DNA of 6,423 nucleotides. Origin: Planctomycetota bacterium. GTDB lineage: Bacteria > Planctomycetota > GCA-002687715. Positions within the stretch are counted from its first letter, which is position 1. The number at the start of each line of letters is the position of its first letter. Under the pieces are notes generated by a model, which was not told the DNA's origin, did no database searches, and saw only the letters and a list, made by a program, of their open reading frames with translations. The translations under genes were made by a program, and so were the position numbers. Of the stretch, positions 1 to 5,146 are shown piece after piece. Location: the NCBI GenBank assembly GCA_013213915.1, contig JABSRK010000208.1, positions 1 through 6,423 on the forward strand. The letters run 5' to 3'.

Positions 1-363
1 GACACGGGACCGGTAGCGGTGACGCTCCAGCTCGATAGCGGTCGGTCTCGGACGTGGCGCAGCAAGGAACGGACGCTCCCGTGGCCCGCCGGTTGGGCGC
101 CGCTCGCCGTCGGTGAAGGTGGTCGCGTAATCGTTCGGTCGTGTGGACGTGTGGACGCTGCAGATTTTGAACGCGCTGCGCCGTTGACACCCGACCTGAG
201 GTGGCGATCGGCTGTGGAGGGGGCATCGTGGTTGCTCGAGGAGGGGCTGCCGATGGAGGCGCTTCGCCTGCTCGCGGCCGACCCCCGCGGCGGCGCGGTC
301 GAATGGACACAGGCCCTGTCTCGAGCGGGAGTTCCGACCCTGGGGCTGTGGCTCCGACGCTGA
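1..363 (+). CDS. 3' end of an unrecognised protein (5' end outside window)
   Basis: The frame is open from the first base of the window to a TGA at 361-363. A GTG at 19 could serve as start, but no clear ribosome binding site precedes it and the frame continues upstream, so I read this as a C-terminal fragment of about 120 residues. Codon third positions are GC-rich as in the neighbouring genes, which supports real coding. The first half looks beta-rich and basic (many Arg and Trp); the second half, from about residue 70, looks helical (EGASWLLEEGLPMEALRLLA) and the protein ends in LWLRR. I recognise no family or motif. It lies 79 bases upstream of the kinase-led operon, on the same strand, and may or may not be co-transcribed with it. 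No function is proposed. Confidence 0.5.
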   Translation, partial: DTGPVAVTLQLDSGRSRTWRSKERTLPWPAGWAPLAVGEGGRVIVRSCGRVDAADFERAAPLTPDLRWRSAVEGASWLLEEGLPMEALRLLAADPRGGAVEWTQALSRAGVPTLGLWLRR

Positions 364-424
364 GGCTCTGATAGCATCGCCGCGGCTTCGTTGCGTTCGG
401 ACGCCGACATGTCGTCAGCGTTCC

Positions 425-432
425 GGGGGGAG
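425..432 (+). promoter_or_regulatory. Ribosome binding site of the anti-sigma-type kinase gene
   Basis: The purine run GGGGGGAG lies 10 bases before the ATG at 443 and supports that start codon. The rest of the gap at 364-424 shows no convincing promoter or terminator. Confidence 0.55.
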
Positions 433-442
433 TTGGTTTCCC

Positions 443-892
443 ATGCCTGACCGCGCTTTTGGCGTCACTGTCCCGGCTGATGCACGCTACCTGAAGGTGG
501 TGCGTGCGTTCTTCAAGCCGGTGGTGGACGAACAGTTCGGTGCGGACGCGGGGAACCTGATTCTCGCGCTCGATGAGTGTTGTGCCAACGTCGTCAAGCA
601 CCGCTCCGGTGCGCTGGACGGCGATTTGGTGCATGTTCGACTGGAGGTGTTGCCGGGTCGGGTTCGCATCCGGGTTGGCGACTTCTGCGGCGAAGGCGAC
701 GTGGACAAGATCAAGCCCCGTGACCTGGCAGACATCCGGCCCGGCGGACTCGGGACCCACTTCGTGAGCGAGATCATGGATCGGGTGGAATTCGAACCCG
801 AGCCGAACAGCCCCGGCCGGCTCGCGCTCGTGATGGAGAAGACTGTTCCCGTTAGGGAGGAAAAAGATGGTGACGCAGATCGAGACGCGTGA
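443..892 (+). CDS. Anti-sigma-factor-type serine kinase, HATPase_c_2 (RsbW/SpoIIAB-like)
   Basis: A 149-residue GHKL-fold ATP-binding protein of the class that binds sigma factors or phosphorylates STAS partners on serine. The N-box is at residues 44-52 (DECCANVVK), with Glu45 as the likely catalytic base and Asn49 as the Mg ligand. The G1 box is around Asp80-Gly83 (VGDFCGEGD), and a short ATP lid leads to the G2 box GGLGTHFVSEIMD at 101-113. The length matches stand-alone RsbW-like proteins; there is no sensor or membrane segment. The ATG has a purine-rich site upstream. The last nine codons overlap the STAS gene, which implies translational coupling and matched amounts of both proteins. No sigma factor or PP2C phosphatase gene is visible in the window, so a sigma-factor target is not supported locally. 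The context instead points to the STAS subunit of the lipid transporter as partner (inference). Family assignment is secure; the target is not. Confidence 0.92.
   Translation: MPDRAFGVTVPADARYLKVVRAFFKPVVDEQFGADAGNLILALDECCANVVKHRSGALDGDLVHVRLEVLPGRVRIRVGDFCGEGDVDKIKPRDLADIRPGGLGTHFVSEIMDRVEFEPEPNSPGRLALVMEKTVPVREEKDGDADRDA
854..860 (+). promoter_or_regulatory. Strong ribosome binding site inside the kinase gene, driving the STAS gene
   Basis: AGGGAGG followed by an A-rich spacer lies 6 bases before the ATG at 867. It fixes the ATG as the STAS start rather than the adjacent GTG at 870. It lies within the last codons of the kinase gene and looks like the strongest site in the window, so the STAS protein may be made in excess over the kinase. 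Confidence 0.75.
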
Positions 893-1184
893 CGAGGGCG
901 ACGCTCGGATTCTGAGCATTGCGGGCGAGATCGACATGGATTCGTCGCCGCAGGTCCGGGACGCGATTCACAAGAACCTGAAGGGTGTCTCTTCCCTCAA
1001 GGTCCGGCTGTCGGATGTGGAGTACATCGACTCGTCGGGGATCGCCGTGCTGATTCAGGGGATGAAGGACTCGGGCAAGGCCGACGTCGCGTTCGCCCTG
1101 CTTGACCCCAGCGATGGCGTGCGTTCGGTGATCGAACTGGCCATGTTGCAGCAGGTCTTCACCATCGAGGAGACTGGCGGCTGA
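867..1184 (+). CDS. STAS-domain protein: anti-sigma antagonist fold, likely MlaB-like transporter subunit
   Basis: A 105-residue single-domain STAS protein. The beta strands and GEIDMDSSPQVRDAI at residues 20-34 are typical, and the key motif DSSGIAVL is at 55-62. By alignment from memory, Ser57 corresponds to the phosphorylated Ser58 of Bacillus SpoIIAA, and Ser56 to Thr52 of E. coli MlaB. Two roles are possible. One is an anti-anti-sigma factor controlled by the upstream kinase. The other is the cytoplasmic MlaB subunit that binds MlaF and sustains transporter activity. The overlap of its stop with the mlaE start (TGATG at 1182-1186) favours the transporter role, and the 26-base overlap with the kinase gene favours phospho-control. 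Both may hold. The STAS call is secure, the MlaB role moderately so. Confidence 0.93.
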   Translation: MVTQIETRDEGDARILSIAGEIDMDSSPQVRDAIHKNLKGVSSLKVRLSDVEYIDSSGIAVLIQGMKDSGKADVAFALLDPSDGVRSVIELAMLQQVFTIEETGG

Positions 1185-2026
1185 TGGAACCCTCGCGGCC
1201 GATCCCCGGCAGCGCCGCGCTCGGTTGGCTCGGGCGTGGTGCTGCCAGGCCGAAGAACGGTCTGTTTGGAGCCGTGCGGCATATCAGCGGGGTCTGGTAC
1301 CTCTTTCGCCTGACGGTCTATTACTCATTCGTCGCCCCATTCGTCGGGCGGAACCCGCTCCGAAAACAACTGTTCCCCATGCTCTCGAACGTGGGGGTGC
1401 GGTCCTTCCCGATCGTGTTCATGGTCTCTTATCTCATCGGGGCGATCCTGGTGATCCAGACCGGGCCGCCGCTGCGAGAGTTCGGGCAAACCGCGCTCAT
1501 CCCACAGATGGTGGCGCTATCCATGTGCCGGGAATTCGGCCCGGTGATGACCGCCATCATGCTCACCGCGCGGGTCGGGGCGTCCTACACGGCCGTGCTC
1601 GCGTCGATGAAGATCAACGACGAGGTCATGGCCCTCGAGACCATGGCCATCCATCCGGTTGGATATCTGGTGGCCCCTCGCTTTCTCGCGATGCTGATCA
1701 TGACTCCCTGCCTGGTCGTGTTCAGCTATCTCATCGGGATGTGCGGCGGGTCGATGGTGGCCTACGCGCTGTACGACATCGGCGTGCAATCGTACTTCCA
1801 GGGAACGATCGACAGTATCGGCATGGCCGATGTGTGGGCCGGTCTCATCAAGGCCGTGGTGTTCAGCGTGATCATCTCCATGGTCTGCTGCTACTACGGC
1901 TTCATCACCGAGGGTGGTCCGATAGCGCTGGGACGCAACGTGACCTTCGCGGTCGTGAACAGCCTCGTCGTGGTCATTCTCTCCGATGCCGTCCTGGGGG
2001 CCTTTTTCATAGGGTACCTGCTCTGA
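1184..2026 (+). CDS. mlaE: MlaE-family phospholipid ABC transporter permease
   Basis: A 280-residue inner-membrane permease of the MlaE/DUF140 family, the membrane core of MCE lipid transporters. An amphipathic N-terminal region (about 30-65) precedes hydrophobic helices at about 72-92, 105-130, 165-195, 220-240 and 255-280. The family hallmark is clear: REFGPVMTAIMLTARVGAS (116-134), then MKINDEVMALETMAIHP (142-158) and APRFLA (164-169). Length matches the family (about 260 in E. coli). The start overlaps the STAS stop and the stop overlaps the mlaF start, so expression is coupled. One odd point: where E. coli MlaE has Glu98 in its TAEIG segment, this protein has Val138 (TAVLAS), and the nearby GR is AR. 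Substrate is inferred from the family to be glycerophospholipid. Confidence 0.97.
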   Translation: MEPSRPIPGSAALGWLGRGAARPKNGLFGAVRHISGVWYLFRLTVYYSFVAPFVGRNPLRKQLFPMLSNVGVRSFPIVFMVSYLIGAILVIQTGPPLREFGQTALIPQMVALSMCREFGPVMTAIMLTARVGASYTAVLASMKINDEVMALETMAIHPVGYLVAPRFLAMLIMTPCLVVFSYLIGMCGGSMVAYALYDIGVQSYFQGTIDSIGMADVWAGLIKAVVFSVIISMVCCYYGFITEGGPIALGRNVTFAVVNSLVVVILSDAVLGAFFIGYLL

Positions 2027-2838
2027 TGTCCGACGCCGTCGTCGCTGACAGCGCGATCATTCGCGTCAACGACCTGGTCAAGCGGTTTGGCTCGGTCGAG
2101 GTCCTGCGCGGGATCACGTTCGACGTGAAGAAGGGCGAGACGCTCTGCATTCTCGGCGGATCGGGCGGTGGCAAGTCGACGCTCTTGAATTGCATGATCG
2201 GCGTTATCGATGCTACGGAGGGCAGCGTGGTCATCGACGGGGACGACATCGTGGGTGTTTCTGAGCGGGAACTCGATGTCGTCCGGCGCAAGTTCGGCGT
2301 CATGTTTCAGGGCGGCGCGCTCCTGAACTCGATGACCATCGCCCAGAACATCGCGCTACCCATCGAGCACCACACCAAGCTGGATGCAGACACCATCGAG
2401 ACGATGGTGAAGATGAAACTGCACCAGGTGGACTTGTTGCATGCGGCCGATCGGCGTCCCAGCGCGATCTCAGGGGGAATGCAGAAGCGCGCCGCGGTCG
2501 CACGGGCGCTGGCTCTCGACCCGAAGATCCTGTTCTACGATGAGCCGTCCGCCGGGCTCGACCCGATTGCGACGACGCGCATCGACCATCTCATCAACAA
2601 GCTCAAGACGACGATGCGGATGACCAATATCGTCGTCACCCACGTGATGGAGAGCGTGCAGCGCATCGCCGACCGCATCATCATGCTGGACCGTGGCAAG
2701 GTGATCCTGGACGGCACGCTGGATGATCTCATGACCAGTGACGATCCGCGGATCAAGCAGTTTCGCACCGGCGACCTCAAGGGACCCGGCGGCGGTGCAA
2801 CCAGTACAGAGGACTACCACCGTGACCTGCTGATGTAG
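2026..2838 (+). CDS. mlaF: MlaF-family ATP-binding subunit of the phospholipid transporter
   Basis: A 270-residue ABC ATPase that powers MlaE on the cytoplasmic face. All nucleotide-site motifs are intact: Walker A GGSGGGKST (44-52), Q-loop Gln95 in MFQGGALL, signature SGGMQKRAAVARA (149-161), Walker B ILFYDEP (168-174) with catalytic Glu173, D-loop SAGLDP (175-180), and the H-loop His206 (VVTH). The GGM-type signature and the C-terminal tail ending in DYHRDLLM are Mla-specific. In E. coli MlaF a similar YHADLL tail reaches across to the partner ATPase near the MlaB site (from memory). The ATG overlaps the mlaE stop (TGATG). An in-frame open stretch continues upstream inside mlaE but is non-homologous, so translation starts at 2026. 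Confidence 0.97.
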   Translation: MSDAVVADSAIIRVNDLVKRFGSVEVLRGITFDVKKGETLCILGGSGGGKSTLLNCMIGVIDATEGSVVIDGDDIVGVSERELDVVRRKFGVMFQGGALLNSMTIAQNIALPIEHHTKLDADTIETMVKMKLHQVDLLHAADRRPSAISGGMQKRAAVARALALDPKILFYDEPSAGLDPIATTRIDHLINKLKTTMRMTNIVVTHVMESVQRIADRIIMLDRGKVILDGTLDDLMTSDDPRIKQFRTGDLKGPGGGATSTEDYHRDLLM

Positions 2839-2845
2839 CGGTGGG

Positions 2846-2881
2846 CGCGCTCCGGCGCCGCGTAGCGGCCGGCGGAGCGCG
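2846..2881 (+). other. GC-rich hairpin between mlaF and mlaD
   Basis: An imperfect inverted repeat fills much of the 62-base gap. The outer arms are CGCGCTCC (2846-2853) and GGAGCGCG (2874-2881), 8 paired bases. An asymmetric internal loop of 3 and 4 bases follows, then inner arms GCCGC (2857-2861) and GCGGC (2865-2869) around the loop GTA. No T-run follows, so a canonical intrinsic terminator is not supported. It could act as an mRNA stability or processing element setting different levels of mlaF and mlaD, or be a copy of a dispersed genomic repeat. Confidence 0.6.
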
Positions 2882-2891
2882 AGAGTGAAAC

Positions 2892-2895
2892 GGAG
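2892..2895 (+). promoter_or_regulatory. Ribosome binding site of mlaD
   Basis: GGAG lies 5 bases before the ATG at 2901, just after the hairpin. This is the only gene from the kinase to the TPR lipoprotein that does not overlap its upstream neighbour, so it depends on its own initiation site. Confidence 0.6.
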
Positions 2896-2900
2896 CCATT

Positions 2901-4241
2901 ATGGCGCAATACAGACGCAGCGAGATCGTGTCGGGGACGTTCATCCTCCTCGCGTTGATCGTGTTCGCGTTCTTCGCTTTCGGGGCTGGTGGGGGAGACC
3001 TGTTCGGGCTCCTCTCCGAAGAGTCGAAGACGTTCGTGGCGGTCATGCCGGACATCCAGGCTCTGGAGGTCGGGGCCAAGGTCGCTGTCGGCGGCCAACG
3101 GGTCGGCCGCGTGACCAAGATCGAATACGCGTCCGGTGACAAGTTGGGGTCTTTTCAGTCCAGATACGGGGACGCGTGGGGGGTCTCCTACGGGGATGTT
3201 CTCCGGGAGTACGAGAGCGAGCAGAAGAGCCCGCTCTACCCCGCAGATCGCCCACCGCGGGTCCTCGTCTACTTCGAGGTCGACCGGGACACTGTGGAGG
3301 AGGACGGTGTCGCGGAGGGCGCAGGACGGTTCATGCTCGTGGGCCCCTCGTCATTTGCGCTGCTGATGCAGGAGGGTTTCCTCGGGCCCTACTACATCCA
3401 GCTCCTTCAGGGCCCGGCGAGAACCGGGACCGACGCCGAGCACGTGTTCTCCCTCTCTGAAGGAGAGGACAACGAAAGCGCCATCCCGATTCTCGGGATG
3501 AGCACGGATCTCCTGGCTGGGCTGGCGACCCAGGTCGAGTCGCTCGCGGCGAAGCTTGACCAGCAGTTGCTCTCTGCGAAGAACCTGGAGAACATCGAAG
3601 GCCTGCTGGCAAACGCGAACCAGCTCGTGGTCGAGTTGCGTGCACTGGTGCGCGACCGCGTGGACCCGTTGCTGGACCCGCGGCTCCCGGGCAGCATCCA
3701 GCAGCAACTGATGCAGCCAGCGGGCGCGCTGCTGCGCAACTCCAACGAGTTCGTTGTAGACCTGCGGGGGGACATCAAGCGGGTGCTCACGACGCATGTG
3801 GAGGATCTCGTGCGGGAGATCCAGGGCTTGATTGCGAATGCGAACGGTGTCTTGGACACGGTGCACACCACCGTGAAGGAGATCACGCCCCAGGTGTCGA
3901 ACACGATTGCGAATCTCGAGAAGGGCACCAAGGGCCTCGACCAGCGTCTCAACACCTTGCAGGCCCAGCTTTCGGAGGTGCTGGCCCAGGCGGACAAGTT
4001 GCTCAAGGAGGGCAACGGATTCATCGTCGAGATGAAGCCCGACTTCCTCGAGTCACTCTCGAGCCTGCGCCGGACCATGTGGGAGGCGGAGGTGATGATG
4101 CGCAAGGTGCGGACGAACCCGGCGGTGCTCCTCTGGGGTGACGACGAGAAACTGCTCTCCGCCTGGCCGACAGACCCCAGTGACAAGCGACGCGCGGGAC
4201 GCGCGCCGCCCTACAGCCAGAGGAACGAGAATGACAAGTAG
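2901..4241 (+). CDS. mlaD: MlaD/MCE-domain substrate-binding protein with long helical tail
   Basis: A 446-residue MCE-domain protein, anchored in the inner membrane by one N-terminal helix (about residues 9-28), with the rest in the periplasm. The family forms hexameric rings that carry lipids from or to MlaE. The MCE domain starts at about 43 (FVAVMPDIQALEVGAKV, then GQRVGRVTKIEY at 65-76) and resumes at about 120-170 (VLVYFEVDRD, GFLGPYYIQLLQG). Between the halves sits an extra segment of about 40 residues (about 77-118) rich in Tyr and charged residues. Residues 200-400 are predicted helix or coiled coil with a recurring NxNx(F/L/V) motif. The ending MMRKVRTNPAVLLWGDD (399-415) resembles the NPxxLLFG ending of longer MCE proteins. 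E. coli MlaD is only about 183 residues, so this is the long form, perhaps forming a tube across the periplasm as PqiB does. Its 3' end overlaps the lipoprotein gene by 11 bases. Confidence 0.95.
   Translation: MAQYRRSEIVSGTFILLALIVFAFFAFGAGGGDLFGLLSEESKTFVAVMPDIQALEVGAKVAVGGQRVGRVTKIEYASGDKLGSFQSRYGDAWGVSYGDVLREYESEQKSPLYPADRPPRVLVYFEVDRDTVEEDGVAEGAGRFMLVGPSSFALLMQEGFLGPYYIQLLQGPARTGTDAEHVFSLSEGEDNESAIPILGMSTDLLAGLATQVESLAAKLDQQLLSAKNLENIEGLLANANQLVVELRALVRDRVDPLLDPRLPGSIQQQLMQPAGALLRNSNEFVVDLRGDIKRVLTTHVEDLVREIQGLIANANGVLDTVHTTVKEITPQVSNTIANLEKGTKGLDQRLNTLQAQLSEVLAQADKLLKEGNGFIVEMKPDFLESLSSLRRTMWEAEVMMRKVRTNPAVLLWGDDEKLLSAWPTDPSDKRRAGRAPPYSQRNENDK
3482..3500 (+). repeat. Perfect 8-bp inverted repeat inside mlaD
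   Basis: CATCCCGA (3482-3489) and TCGGGATG (3493-3500) are perfect reverse complements around the loop TTC. They encode part of the linker between the MCE domain and the helical tail (AIPILGM). The repeat may be chance in coding DNA, a protein binding site or an RNA hairpin; no T-run follows. Confidence 0.5.
4219..4224 (+). promoter_or_regulatory. Ribosome binding site fixing the lipoprotein start
   Basis: AGAGGA lies 6 bases before the ATG at 4231. This start places a signal peptide and lipobox at the N-terminus; the more upstream ATG at 4138 would bury them behind 31 non-signal residues. Confidence 0.65.
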
Positions 4242-5115
4242 TAGCCGAGGTGTGGCGGTTCTGCTCGCCCTGGTTCTGGGGCCCGGCCTGACAGGGTGCG
4301 GCGGAGTGACGCCCATCAAAACGTCGTTCAACAAGGCGGTGTACCTCTACTCTGCGGGGCACTACGAGGAAGCCGCGGCCGAGTATCGCCTGGCGATGAA
4401 GGAAGACGAGGAAGATCTGGCGGCCCGCTACAACTACGGGCTCACCCTGGAGCAGTTGGACCGGCCAGCGGAAGCCAGGGCCCAGTACGAGCAGATCCTC
4501 GCCATCGAGCCAAACCACCCCCGGGCGAGCGTGACCCTCGCGGCCATGGAGTGGGAATCGGGCGATGCCGCGGCGGCTGAGAAGCGCTTGCACGTCCTGA
4601 TCGAGCACGATTCGTCCAACCTGTTCGTTCACGCCACGCTGGCGGCGAATCTCGTGCGAGTCGGCCGATTGGATGAGGCCGCGGCCGTTATCAAGAGGGG
4701 ACTCGAAGAGGACAGCACCAGTGTCGATCTGAACGCCCTCCTCGGTGACGTGAATCTGCTCCGAGGCGACTACGGCGCTGCCGACGAGGCATACGAGCGC
4801 GCCTTGAAGCGCCACGACGAAGATCTCCACGCGATCGTGGGCCGTGGCGAGGTCGCATTCCAGACCCAACGCTGGCCTGACGCCCGCTCCTGGATGCAAC
4901 GCGCGCTGTACGTCCATCCCCGGATCTGGCGCGCACATGTGACGATGGCCAAGGTCGCCGAAATCGAGAATCGGCTCGAAGATGCGGCCTGGCACTGGTG
5001 GCAGGCCCGTGACGTTGCCCACACCAAGGGCGGACCTTTCCACAAAGAGACCATCGACTACGACAAGCAACTCCAACGCGTCTATGGGCGCTTGCTGGAG
5101 AAGGGTGGGGGGTAG
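4231..5115 (+). CDS. TPR-repeat lipoprotein of the lipid transport operon
   Basis: A 294-residue predicted lipoprotein. The N-terminus is a short polar segment, a hydrophobic stretch (8-20) and a lipobox LTGC with lipidated Cys23. The residue after Cys is Gly, not the Asp that would favour inner-membrane retention in enterobacteria, so outer-membrane location is possible. The mature part is seven tetratricopeptide repeats with an exact 34-residue period: the repeat-A helices begin near residues 34, 68, 102, 135, 169, 203 and 237, each with the small residue/Gly-x-x-x-x-A pattern. TPRs make a superhelical protein-binding scaffold, so this is more likely an adaptor than an enzyme. Its start overlaps mlaD by 11 bases, implying translational coupling and a shared job. 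It may dock the MCE tube to an outer-membrane partner, but that is inference. No catalytic motif is seen. Confidence 0.93.
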   Translation: MTSSSRGVAVLLALVLGPGLTGCGGVTPIKTSFNKAVYLYSAGHYEEAAAEYRLAMKEDEEDLAARYNYGLTLEQLDRPAEARAQYEQILAIEPNHPRASVTLAAMEWESGDAAAAEKRLHVLIEHDSSNLFVHATLAANLVRVGRLDEAAAVIKRGLEEDSTSVDLNALLGDVNLLRGDYGAADEAYERALKRHDEDLHAIVGRGEVAFQTQRWPDARSWMQRALYVHPRIWRAHVTMAKVAEIENRLEDAAWHWWQARDVAHTKGGPFHKETIDYDKQLQRVYGRLLEKGGG

Positions 5116-5146
5116 TCCTCTTCGGTCCCATAGGTAGTCTTCCCTC

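Noticed and set aside
372..377. TAGCAT as a -10 element for the kinase operon
   Set aside because: No matching -35 element at 15-19 bases upstream; a six-base match alone is not enough.
1225..2025. Upstream in-frame extension of the ATPase through mlaE
   Set aside because: The extension is Arg/His-rich and lies out of frame over mlaE, which has full family homology. ABC homology starts only after the ATG at 2026.
4049..4065. Repeated CTCGAG separated by five bases in mlaD
   Set aside because: Short palindromic hexamers in coding DNA at a GC-rich site; expected by chance.
3407..4186. Minus-strand open frame of 259 codons opposite mlaD
   Set aside because: Ser/Arg-rich translation without domains, mirrored from the mlaD coding strand.
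4138..4230. Upstream ATG for the lipoprotein gene
   Set aside because: It would add 31 polar residues before the signal peptide and lipobox; the ATG at 4231 has a good ribosome binding site.
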